Positions 51,835-60,624 of a stretch of 64,000 nucleotides of DNA are shown piece after piece. Source of the DNA: Nocardiopsis ganjiahuensis DSM 45031 (GTDB lineage: Bacteria; Actinomycetota; Actinomycetes; Streptosporangiales; Streptosporangiaceae); contig NZ_ANBA01000004.1 of assembly GCF_000341085.1 (NCBI RefSeq), positions 1-64,000 of the forward strand. Reading direction: 5' to 3'. The notes under the pieces were generated by a model, which saw nothing but the letters and a program-made list of their open reading frames with translations, was not told the origin of the DNA and did no database searches. The position numbers and the translations under genes were made by a program. The first letter of the stretch is position 1. Every line of letters starts with the position of its first letter.

Positions 51835-52566
51835 GTGTCCCTTCTCGTCTGCGTGTTCGCGGTCCTGGTGCTGGCCGCCCTGGTCCGGATCACCGCGGGG
51901 TTCGGGTTCTCCCTCGTCGCCGTGCCACCGCTGGCGCTGCTCCTGGACCCGGTGACGGCCGTGGTGGTCTCGGCGACCCTGGCGGTTCCGCTGAACCTGT
52001 GGGTCGCGCTGCGGGACCGGGCGCACGTGGACCGGAGGGCCGCCCCGCTGCTGCTCGTGTGCGCCCTGTCCGGGGTGCCCTTCGGTCTGTGGGCGCTCAA
52101 CGTCCTGTCCGAGCAGACCCTGCTGGTACTGATCGCGGTCACGGTGGTCCTCGGCACGGTCCTGGTGTGGCGGCGCGTCCGCGTCCCCGGCGGGATGTAC
52201 GCGGTCGCCGGGATGAGTGCGCTCTCGGGCGCGGCGTTCGCCTCGACCGCCATCGACGGCCCGCTCATGGTGGCCGGACTCCAGGGGTCGAGGCTGGCCG
52301 AGCTGGAACCCCGGGTCCAGCGGGCCACACTCGCCGTGACGTTCTCCGCGACGAGCGTGGCGACGCTGGTGGGGTTCGGGGCCGGGGAGCAGCTAACCCC
52401 GCAGATCGGCGTTCTGCTGCTGCTCGGCGCCCCGGCCCTGCTGATCGGGACCCTCGTCGGTGAACGCCTCTTCCTCAGGCTCGACGCCGAGCTGTTCCGC
52501 CGCGCCGTGCTGGTGCTGCTGGCGGTCAGCTCCGTCTCCGTGGTCACCCGCGTGGTCACGGCCTGA
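51835..52566 (+). CDS. TauE/SafE family membrane protein
   Basis: Eight-helix putative anion exporter (sulfite or organosulfonate class), 243 aa. The duplicated TauE layout is visible: ITAGFGFSLVAVPPLALLLD in the first half and GMSALSGAAFASTAIDGPLM in the second, with VPFGLWALN in loop 3. GTG 51835 is used. The gene's last 174 bases overlap, in antisense, the C-terminal extension of the convergent MFS gene. Substrate unknown. Confidence 0.85.
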   Translation: MSLLVCVFAVLVLAALVRITAGFGFSLVAVPPLALLLDPVTAVVVSATLAVPLNLWVALRDRAHVDRRAAPLLLVCALSGVPFGLWALNVLSEQTLLVLIAVTVVLGTVLVWRRVRVPGGMYAVAGMSALSGAAFASTAIDGPLMVAGLQGSRLAELEPRVQRATLAVTFSATSVATLVGFGAGEQLTPQIGVLLLLGAPALLIGTLVGERLFLRLDAELFRRAVLVLLAVSSVSVVTRVVTA

Positions 52567-53829
52567 ACCCGCCGGAGCGGTCTCGGCCCTGCGCCACCGC
52601 CGGGGCAGGAGGTCGCGGACAGCGACACCCTTGGTGCGCATCAGCAGCACGGAGAGCACGCTGACCACCACGACGGTCACCGCGCCGCCCGTGAACAGGC
52701 TGGCCTGCGGTCCGAAGGCGTCGGCGATCAGGCCCACCACCGGGGCGCCGATCGGGGCCACGCCCATGAACACCAGCAGGAACATGCTCATCACACGGCC
52801 GCGCATCTGCGGATCGACGCTCATCTGGAAGGTGGCGTTGAGCGTGGTCACGAAGGTCATGAAGAGCACGCCCATCGGGACCAGGACCAGTACGAACGCC
52901 ACGTAGCCCGGCATCAGCCCCGCCAGGAGCTGGGTGACGCCGAACCCCATCGAGCCGATCAGCACCAGTTTGAGGCGCGGGCGGTCGCGCCGCGCGGCCA
53001 GCAGGGCGCCGATCAGCGCGCCCACCGCGAGCGCCGCGGCCGCCACTCCGAAGGCCTCGGCGCCGGCCTCGAACACGTTGTTGACCATGAGGGCGATCTG
53101 GTTCTGCCCGTTGGCGCCGAAGAACTGCACCGATCCCGCGAGGACCAGGAGCAGCACCAGGTCGCGCCTGCCCCCGATGTAGCTCAGCCCCGCCCGGATC
53201 TGCCCCTTGCCGCGCGGCATGCGTTCGGTGGGGTTGAGGTCGGCGGTGCGGACCATCAGCAGCGCGGCGATCGTGAAGGCGAACGAGAGCCCGTTGATCA
53301 TGAACACGGGCCCGCTGCCGATCAGGCCGATGAGCAGGCCGGCGATGGCGGGACCGGTGACCCGGCCCAGCTGGAAGCTGGCGCTGTTCAGGGCGATCGC
53401 GTTGGGGAGCAGGTCCCGGTCGACCATCTCCGGGACGAACGCCTGGCGTCCCGGGTTGTCGAGCACGGTGATCATGCCCAGGCCGAAGGCGAACACGTAG
53501 ACGTGCCAGACCTCGGCGGCGCCGAGTGTGGCCAGGACGCCCAGGGCGACGGCGAGCACGCCCATGCCGGCCTGGGTGAGGATCAGCAGCTTGCGTTTGT
53601 CGAAGCGGTCGACCATGGCGCCGCCCCAGAGCCCGAAGAAGAGCATGGGCAGGAACTGGAGCGCGGTGGTCATCCCCAGCGCGATGCCGCTGCCGCCGCT
53701 GAGCTGGAGGACCAGCCAGTCCTGGGCGATGCGCTGCATCCAGGTGCCGGGGTTGGAGATCAGCTGGCCGAGGGCGTAGATCCGGTAGTTGCGGACGGCC
53801 AGGGAACGGAACATCGCGATACGGCGCAT
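52393..53829 (-). CDS. MFS transporter (MFS_3/EntS-like), read through into an antisense tail
   Basis: Major facilitator of the EntS/MFS_3 type. It begins RSLAVRNYRIYALGQLISNP and GTWMQRIAQDWLVLQLSGG, the characteristic N-terminus, with VDRFDKRKLLILTQAGMG in loop 2-3. Helices end near residue 405 (VTVVVVSVLSVLLMRTKGVA). After RRWRRAE, about 70 residues rich in His, Gln, Asp and Gly follow; they are the antisense of the TauE/SafE gene, so the native stop has probably been lost. ATG 53829 has GGGAGGGA upstream. Substrate unknown. Confidence 0.85.
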   Translation of the reverse strand: MRRIAMFRSLAVRNYRIYALGQLISNPGTWMQRIAQDWLVLQLSGGSGIALGMTTALQFLPMLFFGLWGGAMVDRFDKRKLLILTQAGMGVLAVALGVLATLGAAEVWHVYVFAFGLGMITVLDNPGRQAFVPEMVDRDLLPNAIALNSASFQLGRVTGPAIAGLLIGLIGSGPVFMINGLSFAFTIAALLMVRTADLNPTERMPRGKGQIRAGLSYIGGRRDLVLLLVLAGSVQFFGANGQNQIALMVNNVFEAGAEAFGVAAAALAVGALIGALLAARRDRPRLKLVLIGSMGFGVTQLLAGLMPGYVAFVLVLVPMGVLFMTFVTTLNATFQMSVDPQMRGRVMSMFLLVFMGVAPIGAPVVGLIADAFGPQASLFTGGAVTVVVVSVLSVLLMRTKGVAVRDLLPRRWRRAETAPAGSGRDHAGDHGDGADRQQHQHGAAEQLGVEPEEEAFTDEGPDQQGRGAEQQQNADLRG

Positions 53830-53908
53830 CAGTCCCTCCCCGTGGGGAGTGGGTACCGGGGAAGGACTGAAACGGCCACCGGAACGTGGCTACGGAGACG
53901 GAGAAGTA

Positions 53909-53943
53909 AACGGCGTTGACTCATCATCTGAGCCAACGCCGTT
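53909..53943 (-). terminator. Terminator of the NCS2 permease gene
   Basis: AACGGCGTTG (53909-53918) pairs with CAACGCCGTT (53934-53943). After one A-C mismatch, CTCA pairs with TGAG around a 5-nt loop. On the minus strand it is followed by TTTACTTCT, a fair T tract, about 55 bases past the permease stop. Confidence 0.7.
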
Positions 53944-53998
53944 CACCGTGCCGCGCATTCCCCGCGAGCGGGGTGTCAACCGCCGTGGCGGGGAGGGA

Positions 53999-55450
53999 TC
54001 AGCCGATCAGCGCGTAGATCGGCGCCTCGGCGAAGTGGATCAGGAAGACCACCGAGATCAGCCAGAGGAGGGGGTGGACCCGGCGGGCCCGCCCCGTGAC
54101 CAGCATGACGAAGGCGTAGGCGAGCAGGCCGAACCCGATCCCGTTCGCGATCGAGTAGGTGAACGGCATCATGATGATCGCCAGGAAGGAGCCGATGCCG
54201 ATGGCCGGGTCCTTGAAGTCGATGTTGGTCACCTGGGTCATCATCATGAAACCGACGATGACCAGCACCGGGGTGGCCGCCTCGAAGGGCACCAGGGTGA
54301 CCAGCGGGGTGAACAGGGTCGCCACCACGAACATCGCTCCGGTGACGATCGGGGCGATACCCGTCCGGGCGCCCTCACCGACACCGGCGGCGGACTCGGC
54401 GTAGACAGTCGCCACGGAGGCCGAGCCCACACCGCCCAGGACGGTACCGATGGCGTCGGCGGCCAGGACTCCGCGGCTGCCCTCGATGTTGCCGTCCTCG
54501 TCAGCGAGGCCGCCCTGCTGGGCGACACCCACCATGGTCCCCATGGTGTCGAAGAAGTCGGCCAGGAGCAGCGTGAAGGCCAGCATCACGACGGTGGCGA
54601 CACCGACGTCCGCGAAGCGTCCGGAGAGACCGCCCTCGGCGAACAGGCCCAGGAGCGAGATGTCGGGCACCGCGACCACGTCGCCCAGGCTCGTGGGAAG
54701 GCTCGGGACGGTCAGGCCCCAGCCGAGGCCCTCTCCGCCGTCGCCCAGAAGGGTCTCGACCACGATCGCGATCACGGTGGTGACCACGATGCCGATGAGG
54801 AGCGCACCGCGCACGTTGCGCACGTAGAGGGCGATGCTCAGGAGCAGGCCGACGACGAAGATCAGGATCGGCCAGCCGTTGAGGCCGCCGTTGCCGAGCT
54901 GGACCGGGGTGCCCTCGCCGGCCTGCACGAAGCCCGCGTTGACCAGGCCGATGAAGGCCAGGAAGAGGCCGACACCGACGGCGATGGCGACCTTCAGGCC
55001 GGGCGGGATGGCGGAGAAGACCGCGGTACGGAAGCCGGTCAGCACCAGGATGAGGAGCAGGACGCCCTCGATGATGATCAGCAGGAAGACGTCGGCCCAG
55101 GACATCAGCGGCGCGATGCCGTAGGCGACGACGGCGTTCAGGCCCATACCCGCCGCGATGGCGAACGGGTAACGGCTGACCACGCCCATGAGGACACAGG
55201 AGAGGGCTGCGACCAGGGCTGTCATCGCGGCGACGCCGGGGATGCCCAGGGTCTCACCGTTGACATCCTCGGCGGTACCGATGATCAGCGGGTTGAGGAC
55301 GACGATGTAGGCCATGGCGAAGAAGGTCGCCATGCCGCCGCGGATCTCCGTGCCGACGGTGGAGCCGCGCTCGGAGATGCGGAAGAAGCGGTCCAGGGCG
55401 CCCTTGGGCTGCCTGGACTGATCAGTGGGGGAGGATTTTGATGCGTTCAC
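53999..55450 (-). CDS. NCS2 family purine permease (AdeQ/PbuG-type)
   Basis: Nucleobase permease of 483 aa from the azaguanine-like branch of NCS2 (guanine/hypoxanthine or adenine). Signatures: RGGMATFFAMAYIVVLNPLI, AIAAGMGLNAVVAYG in helix 3, LLADFFDTMGTMVGVAQQGG, the central acidic motif of helix 8, then SASVATVYAESAAGVGEGAR and FKDPAIGIGSFLAIIMMPFT. GTG 55450 (VNASKSSPTDQSRQPKG) is chosen because a sigma-70-type promoter at 55500-55528 would lie inside any longer reading. DUF2530 is divergently transcribed. Confidence 0.93.
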   Translation of the reverse strand: MNASKSSPTDQSRQPKGALDRFFRISERGSTVGTEIRGGMATFFAMAYIVVLNPLIIGTAEDVNGETLGIPGVAAMTALVAALSCVLMGVVSRYPFAIAAGMGLNAVVAYGIAPLMSWADVFLLIIIEGVLLLILVLTGFRTAVFSAIPPGLKVAIAVGVGLFLAFIGLVNAGFVQAGEGTPVQLGNGGLNGWPILIFVVGLLLSIALYVRNVRGALLIGIVVTTVIAIVVETLLGDGGEGLGWGLTVPSLPTSLGDVVAVPDISLLGLFAEGGLSGRFADVGVATVVMLAFTLLLADFFDTMGTMVGVAQQGGLADEDGNIEGSRGVLAADAIGTVLGGVGSASVATVYAESAAGVGEGARTGIAPIVTGAMFVVATLFTPLVTLVPFEAATPVLVIVGFMMMTQVTNIDFKDPAIGIGSFLAIIMMPFTYSIANGIGFGLLAYAFVMLVTGRARRVHPLLWLISVVFLIHFAEAPIYALIG

Positions 55451-55499
55451 GTCGTCAGCCTGACCTGGTCGTGTTACTGGACAACAAGGATTCTGCGCC

Positions 55500-55528
55500 A
55501 GATTAGTTGCATCTTCGTACAACAACAG
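55500..55528 (-). promoter_or_regulatory. Promoter of the NCS2 permease gene
   Basis: On the minus strand CTGTTG (55528-55523), a 17-bp spacer and TAATCT (55505-55500), in an A+T-rich island. It predicts a 5' leader of about 43 bases before GTG 55450. I see no purine-riboswitch fold in that leader. Confidence 0.6.
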
Positions 55529-55670
55529 TCACGTGTTTCACGTTCGCTTCATAGAAAACACCATGTGGTGGGATGATCCTTCGGTCGGATGTGACCAACG
55601 CATCCCGCCCCTGACCACGGGCGACACCAGCCGCTCCCCCCGCCGACGGACCACCGGATAGCCTGGATCC

Positions 55671-55958
55671 GTGCCCAAACCTCGCCAGCCAGACCCCGAA
55701 GTCCACGAGAGCGACTACCGAGTCCCGGCCGCCATCGGCACGGTCGCGTGGGCGATCGCGCTCGTGGTGCTCCTCGCCATGGGAGACGGCCTGCCCGCGT
55801 CGGAACAGTGGTGGATCGGCGTGTGTGTGACCGGGATCGCCCTCGGCGTCTTCGGTTTCCTCTACATCCCGTACCTGTTCCGCAAGCGCGACGAGGCGGC
55901 GGATCGCGCCGCCGACCGGACCGCCGGCCGGGGTGTCCCCGACCCCGGGACCCGCTGA
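55671..55958 (+). CDS. DUF2530 family membrane protein
   Basis: Protein of 95 aa with two helices (about 20-38, AAIGTVAWAIALVVLLAMG, and 48-70, IGVCVTGIALGVFGFLYIPY) and a charged C-terminal tail. GTVAWAIALVVLL and the YIPYLFRKRDEAA region are the DUF2530 pattern of actinobacteria. Function unknown. GTG 55671 starts MPKPRQPDPEVHESDYRVP. It stands between the divergent permease gene and the leaderless methyltransferase gene. Confidence 0.8.
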   Translation: MPKPRQPDPEVHESDYRVPAAIGTVAWAIALVVLLAMGDGLPASEQWWIGVCVTGIALGVFGFLYIPYLFRKRDEAADRAADRTAGRGVPDPGTR

Positions 55959-55996
55959 GTCGGCCCCGCCACACCGGGGCACTTCGTCACCTGACC

Positions 55997-56009
55997 GATA
56001 ATGGGCGGG
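55997..56009 (+). promoter_or_regulatory. Leaderless -10 element of the methyltransferase gene
   Basis: GATAAT (55997-56002) ends six bases before GTG 56009, which lacks a ribosome site. Transcription should start at or next to the start codon. Confidence 0.5.
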
Positions 56010-57505
56010 TGTCTGAGACAGAATTCCCGCGCGGACTCGCCGACCGCCTCCGCGGCATCCTCATCGACGCCGACTACACGGTGTCCGGGGTGCGCGACCG
56101 ACTCGGCGACGCCGCAGCCAAAGCCCTGGCCCGCGAGCAGCTCGTGCCCGCACTCCGCGCCACGGGCGGGGAGGAACGCCTCGGACTGCTCCTGCGCCTT
56201 TGGTGGCTCCAGACCCCCATTCCGGCACGGGCGGCCCGATCCATCCTCCCCGTCGACGAACTCGCCGAGGCCGGGCTGGTCACCGTCGAGGAGGGCGCCG
56301 ACGGCCCCGTCGTGCGCGCCCTCGTCCACCTGGGCCCCTGGGAACTGGAGGACGACCGCCCCGGGTTCGTCGTCTCCGACCCCAAGGTGCGCCCCGGCAG
56401 CGGGGCCGTCCCCGGCCACGACCACGTGGTCGGTGCGGGCGGCGCCTCCGCCAACCTCTCCCGGCTGATCGTCGACGGGCCCTTCGAGCGCGCCCTGGAC
56501 CTCGGCACGGGCTGCGGCGTGCAGGCCCTGCACCTGGCCTCGCGGGCCCGCGAGGTGGTCGCCACCGACCTCAACCCGCGCGCCGTGCACCTGGCCGGAA
56601 TCAGCCTGGCGCTGTCCGGGGTCACGGACGCGCGGCTGGCCCAGGGTTCGCTGTTCGAGCCGGTCAAGGGTGAGCGCTTCGACCTGATCGTGTCCAACCC
56701 GCCGTTCGTCATCACCCCCGAGGCGGCCCGCTACACCTACCGTGAGTCCGACCTGCCCGGCGACACCGTGTGCGCCGAACTGGTCCGGCAGGCGCCCACC
56801 TACCTCACCGAGGGCGGCTGGGGGCAGTTCCTCGCCAACTGGACGCACACCGACAGCGACGACTGGGAGGACCGGGTCGGCGGCTGGATCACCGGCACCG
56901 GCTGCTCCGGCTGGGTCGTGCAGCGCGACGTCCAGGACCCCGCCGAGTACGTGGAGCTGTGGCTGCGCGACTCCTGCGAGCACGGCACCCCCGAGTACAA
57001 CCGGCGCTACGACGCCTGGTTGGACTACTTCGACCGTGAGGGCATCAGGGGCATCGGCTTCGGCTGGATCAGCCTGCGCAACGACGTCGCCCAGGACGCC
57101 ACCGTGAAGGTGGAGGAGCTGCGGCACGACGTCCAGCAGCCGGTCGGCCCCTACCTGCCGGACGTGGTGGACGGGGCGATGACCGCCCACCGCCTCACCG
57201 ACGCCGCGCTGCTGGCCGCCCACGTGGCGCTGGCGCCGAACGTGGTCGAGGAGCGCGTGGCCGTGCCCGGGGCGCCCGACCCGGAGAAGATCGTGCTGCG
57301 CCAGCGCGAAGGGCTGCGCCGGGTGGCCCGCATCGGCACCGTGGAGGCGGCCCTGGCCAGTGTCTGCGACGGCACCATGCCGGTCGGCCCGCTGCTGGAC
57401 GCCATCGCCGAACTCATGGGCGAGGACCCGGTCATGATCCGCGAACGCACCCCGGAGGCCCTGCGCACCCTGATCTCCGAGGGGTTCTTCCGCGTCGCGC
57501 GCTAG
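56009..57505 (+). CDS. SAM-dependent methyltransferase, N5-glutamine/HemK-like
   Basis: Methyltransferase of 498 aa. An N-terminal helical domain of 150 residues is followed by the Rossmann core: ALDLGTGCGVQALHLASRA (motif I), EVVATDLNPRAVHLA (acidic motif II) and DLIVSNPPFVITPE (NPPF, around residue 230), the hallmark of enzymes methylating an amide or exocyclic amino nitrogen, such as PrmC or RsmC. A C-terminal extension of about 180 residues (ending TPEALRTLISEGFFRVAR) resembles a winged helix. The same three-part protein is widespread in actinobacteria; its substrate is unknown to me. GTG 56009, probably leaderless. Confidence 0.85.
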   Translation: MSETEFPRGLADRLRGILIDADYTVSGVRDRLGDAAAKALAREQLVPALRATGGEERLGLLLRLWWLQTPIPARAARSILPVDELAEAGLVTVEEGADGPVVRALVHLGPWELEDDRPGFVVSDPKVRPGSGAVPGHDHVVGAGGASANLSRLIVDGPFERALDLGTGCGVQALHLASRAREVVATDLNPRAVHLAGISLALSGVTDARLAQGSLFEPVKGERFDLIVSNPPFVITPEAARYTYRESDLPGDTVCAELVRQAPTYLTEGGWGQFLANWTHTDSDDWEDRVGGWITGTGCSGWVVQRDVQDPAEYVELWLRDSCEHGTPEYNRRYDAWLDYFDREGIRGIGFGWISLRNDVAQDATVKVEELRHDVQQPVGPYLPDVVDGAMTAHRLTDAALLAAHVALAPNVVEERVAVPGAPDPEKIVLRQREGLRRVARIGTVEAALASVCDGTMPVGPLLDAIAELMGEDPVMIRERTPEALRTLISEGFFRVAR

Positions 57506-57570
57506 CGAACCCCCTCGGCCCACTGCGGCGATAGCCGAGGAGAACAGCGCCGCCACCGAGGAGTCCTACC

Positions 57571-58242
57571 GTGTCCACCGAGCCGACCGTCCGTCCCGCC
57601 GGCGGGCCCGAGGAGGATCCGAGCCGGGGCCGCTCACCCTGGGTCCACCTGGGCGCCTCCGTGGGGGTGGGCCTGCTCGTCGGGTTCCTCACCTCGTTCG
57701 CGCAGGGGTTCCTCCCCGACGTGCTGCACCCGATGGCCAACTCCGCCGGTTCCTGGAGCCTGGTCGCCTTCCTCCTGGCACTGCGGTGCCCGCGCCGGGG
57801 GTTCGCCGTGGCCGTCGGTGTGCTCTCGCTGTTCGCGATGGTCGCCGGGTACGACGCGGCCTCGGTTCTGCGCGGCTTCGCGGTGTCCCTGGGTTCGTCG
57901 CTCTTCTGGATCGTCGCCGCCGTCGCGGTGGGCCCGTTCCTGGGGTGGGGCGGCCACGAGCTCGGGGTCCGTTCCCGGATCGCCCCGCTCGCGGTGGGAG
58001 CCATGAGCGGTGTGCTGGTCGGCGAGGGTGTCTACGGGCTCACCGTGATCGCCGCCACCACCCCCGCCGCGTACTGGACCGGCTCGGTCACCGTCGGTCT
58101 GCTGTTCCTGCTCCTGGCGATCGTGCGCGCCTTCCCCCGCCCGGTCCCCGCGCTGGTGGCAGTGGGCACGACCGCCCTGGTCTCCCTGGCCTTCAACGCG
58201 GTCTACACGGCTGATCTCATTCAGTTCTTCCCCCTGTTCTGA
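57571..58242 (+). CDS. DUF6518-like membrane protein
   Basis: Integral membrane protein of 223 aa with about six helices (LGASVGVGLLVGFLTSFAQG, SWSLVAFLLAL, GFAVAVGVLSLFAMVAGYDA, LGSSLFWIVAAVAVGPFLGW, VTVGLLFLLLAIVRAFP, LVAVGTTALVSLAFNAVY). HPMANSAGSWSLVAFLLALR is the block by which I place it in DUF6518. GTG 57571 has GAGGAG upstream. The last 26 bp overlap the convergent exporter gene. Function unknown. Confidence 0.72.
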   Translation: MSTEPTVRPAGGPEEDPSRGRSPWVHLGASVGVGLLVGFLTSFAQGFLPDVLHPMANSAGSWSLVAFLLALRCPRRGFAVAVGVLSLFAMVAGYDAASVLRGFAVSLGSSLFWIVAAVAVGPFLGWGGHELGVRSRIAPLAVGAMSGVLVGEGVYGLTVIAATTPAAYWTGSVTVGLLFLLLAIVRAFPRPVPALVAVGTTALVSLAFNAVYTADLIQFFPLF

Positions 58243-59782
58243 CCGTCCCCGTCCCGCCCCGGTCCCCGGCCCCGCGCCCCTCGTGACCGCGTTTGTGGAG
58301 GAAGCTGAACGCGGCCGACGCGAACAGCACCACGGCGGCGACGACCAGGGTGGCCGTGTAGCCGTTGTCGAAGGCCCGGGACGCACTGTCCAGCAGCTCG
58401 GCGGCGGCACCGGGCTCCAACCCCTCGGCAGCGGCACGGGCCTCGTCCATGCCGTCCCCGGCCGCCTCCGGCGCCCGCGCGGGCAGGGACACGGTGCGGG
58501 CGTAGAGGGCGGCCATCAGGCTGCCCAGGACCGCGACCCCGGTCAGGCTGCCCAACTCGTAGGAGACCTCCTCCACCGAGGCGGCCATGCCCGCGCGGTG
58601 GGCGGGCGCGTTCCCCACGATCGCCGCGGAGGCGGCCGTCATCGCCGCGCCGGTCCCCGCGCCGACCACCAGCAGGCCCGCGACCGTCCAGGCCAGCGGG
58701 GCCGAGGCGGACAGCAGCACCCCCACGGTGCCCAGGGCCGTCGTCAACAGTCCCGCGACGATCACCGGCCGGGTGCCCAGGCGGTACAGCAACGCACCGG
58801 CGGTCACCCCCACGGGCAGGGCGCCCAGGGCGGTCGCGGCGACGGTCAGCCCGGACTGGAACGGGGTGAGGCCCAGCACCAGCTGCAGGCGCTGGGTCAG
58901 CACCAGTTGCACGCCCGCAAGCGCGAACATCGCCATGCCCGCGGCGAGCACCCCGATGAGGATGCGCGGGTCGCGGAAGAGCGCGAAGTCGATCAGGGGG
59001 TAGGGCTGGGAGCGCTGGCGCCGCACGAAGGTCCAGAACCCGGCGACCGCCGCGGCCAGGGCCACCGCCACGGCCGGCGCGGACGGTTCCGGACCAGTGG
59101 CCTCCTTGACCGTGTAGACCACACCCACCAGGCCGACCATGACCTGCACGGAGGCGAGGAGGTCCCACGGCCGGTCGGAGCCGCCCGAGCCGCCGGGCGC
59201 GACCACGGCCGCCAGGACCAGCGCCACCAGCACGATCGGCACGTTCACCAGGAAGACCGAACCCCACCAGAAGAACTCCAGCAGCGCGCCCCCGACGATC
59301 GGCCCGATCGCCGCGCCGATCATCGCCATCGTGCCCCAGACACCGATCGCGATCCCGCGTTCGCGCTCGTCCACGAAGGTGATGCGGATCAGCGACAGCG
59401 TGGCGGGCATCATCGCGGCGGCACCCACCGCGAGGAAGGCCCGCCCGGCGATCAGCATGACGGGAGTGATGGCGTAGGCGGCGGTCAGTGAGGCGGCCCC
59501 GAACAGCACGAGCCCGATCAGGTACATCCGCTTGTGGCCGACCCGGTCCCCGAGAGTCCCGGCGCCCAGCAGCAGGCCCGCCGTCACCAGGGGGTAGGCG
59601 TTGATGATCCAGAGCCGTTCCGAGGGGTCGGCCCGGAGTTCGGCGCTCAGGGTGGGCAGCGCGGTGTACAGGATCGTCATGTCCACCGAGATCAGCAGCA
59701 GCCCGGCCGAGACCGCGGCCAGGACCAGCCAGCGTCCGGCCTTGGAGACCGGCTGGACCCCTGCTTCGCTCAGGTCGCTCAC
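58217..59782 (-). CDS. DHA2-family MFS exporter (SmvA/QacA-like)
   Basis: Fourteen-helix drug exporter of 521 aa. Helix 1 has the QacA/SmvA motif LLISVDMTILYTALPTLSAE with the Asp characteristic of quaternary-ammonium exporters, and loop 2-3 is LGDRVGHKRMYLIG. MIGAAIGPIVGGALLEFFWW is motif C of helix 5, confirming antiport. An extracytoplasmic segment before the last helix (AAEGLEPGAAAELLDSASRA) is normal for the group. GTG 59782 is preceded by GGAGGAG. Substrates are probably cationic biocides or dyes, by family only. Confidence 0.9.
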   Translation of the reverse strand: MSDLSEAGVQPVSKAGRWLVLAAVSAGLLLISVDMTILYTALPTLSAELRADPSERLWIINAYPLVTAGLLLGAGTLGDRVGHKRMYLIGLVLFGAASLTAAYAITPVMLIAGRAFLAVGAAAMMPATLSLIRITFVDERERGIAIGVWGTMAMIGAAIGPIVGGALLEFFWWGSVFLVNVPIVLVALVLAAVVAPGGSGGSDRPWDLLASVQVMVGLVGVVYTVKEATGPEPSAPAVAVALAAAVAGFWTFVRRQRSQPYPLIDFALFRDPRILIGVLAAGMAMFALAGVQLVLTQRLQLVLGLTPFQSGLTVAATALGALPVGVTAGALLYRLGTRPVIVAGLLTTALGTVGVLLSASAPLAWTVAGLLVVGAGTGAAMTAASAAIVGNAPAHRAGMAASVEEVSYELGSLTGVAVLGSLMAALYARTVSLPARAPEAAGDGMDEARAAAEGLEPGAAAELLDSASRAFDNGYTATLVVAAVVLFASAAFSFLHKRGHEGRGAGDRGGTGTVRTGGRTE

Positions 59783-60035
59783 AAGCGCTCTCCTCCGGGG
59801 TCGGGGCGGTGATCCCCTCGCCTCCGGCCGGCAGGACCGCGGCGTCGAGGACCGGAGCCGGGTCGCACGCGCGCCACCCTATCCACCGGAGGGCGCGGTC
59901 ACGAAGGTGCCTCCGGTCACGCTGGTGTGCCCTGCGCTGAAGGCCGCTTCCACCGACGGGTCGATGGTCCCTGCCGGCTCCGTTGAATCCATGGCCGGAC
60001 TCCGTGCGAGGCGCATACGAATATCGGAGCGGGGG

Positions 60036-60479
60036 CTAGATCTCGGTGAAGACGACCTCGCCCTCGCCGTTCTCCTTGCCGCTCTCGATCAGCACGAGGC
60101 CCGGTTCGTCGACGTGCACGGTGACCTCCTCACCGCACTCCAGCCCCACCATGTGGGTCTCGCCCGGGGCGAACTGGTCGAGGTCGGCGGGGAGCTGCAC
60201 GGAGCAGGACACGGACTGGTCCAGGTGGTCGAACTCCGCGGTGGGCCGGTAACCGGAGAAGAACGGGGTGGAGCGCCCGCCGTCCTCGGTGGCGTACAGG
60301 GTGAGGTCGACCGTGATCTGTTCGCCGGCTCCGAAGACCCGCTCGACGGCTTCCTCCTCCCCTGCGGCGGGGGCGGTCTCCGGAGCCCCCTCCTGCGGTT
60401 CCTCGGGGGTTTCGGAGGCACAGCCCGACGCGGTGAGCAGGGCTGCGAGGGCGAGAACGGCGACGGGGGGAGTGCGCAC
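60036..60479 (-). CDS. Small secreted lipoprotein
   Basis: Lipoprotein of 147 aa: signal peptide with lipobox LTASGC (Cys20), then a Glu/Pro/Ala-rich linker and a small beta-rich domain (QITVDLTLYATEDGGRSTPF, SVSCSVQLPADLDQ, THMVGLECGEEVTVHVDEPG). Two internal Cys may pair. I recognise no family. The GTG start has AGGACA upstream. It sits alone between a DHA2 exporter gene and a MOSC gene. Confidence 0.72.
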   Translation of the reverse strand: MRTPPVAVLALAALLTASGCASETPEEPQEGAPETAPAAGEEEAVERVFGAGEQITVDLTLYATEDGGRSTPFFSGYRPTAEFDHLDQSVSCSVQLPADLDQFAPGETHMVGLECGEEVTVHVDEPGLVLIESGKENGEGEVVFTEI

Positions 60480-60624
60480 GGGGGTGTCCTGTTCGGCTGG
60501 GGGAAGACGAAGGTACTCCAGCAGACGCCGGAAGCGCCGTTCCGGTTCCCGCTCGGCGGCGGTCGTTCTGACATCACCAGGTCAGGTTCGGTCCCGTGTC
60601 TACCGGGGCCGGTAGCTTCTTTCC

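Noticed and set aside
53789-55441. Plus-strand open frame of 550 codons opposite the NCS2 permease gene
   Set aside because: Asp/His/Gln-rich low-complexity translation typical of antisense in a GC-rich genome; the permease on the minus strand is unambiguous.
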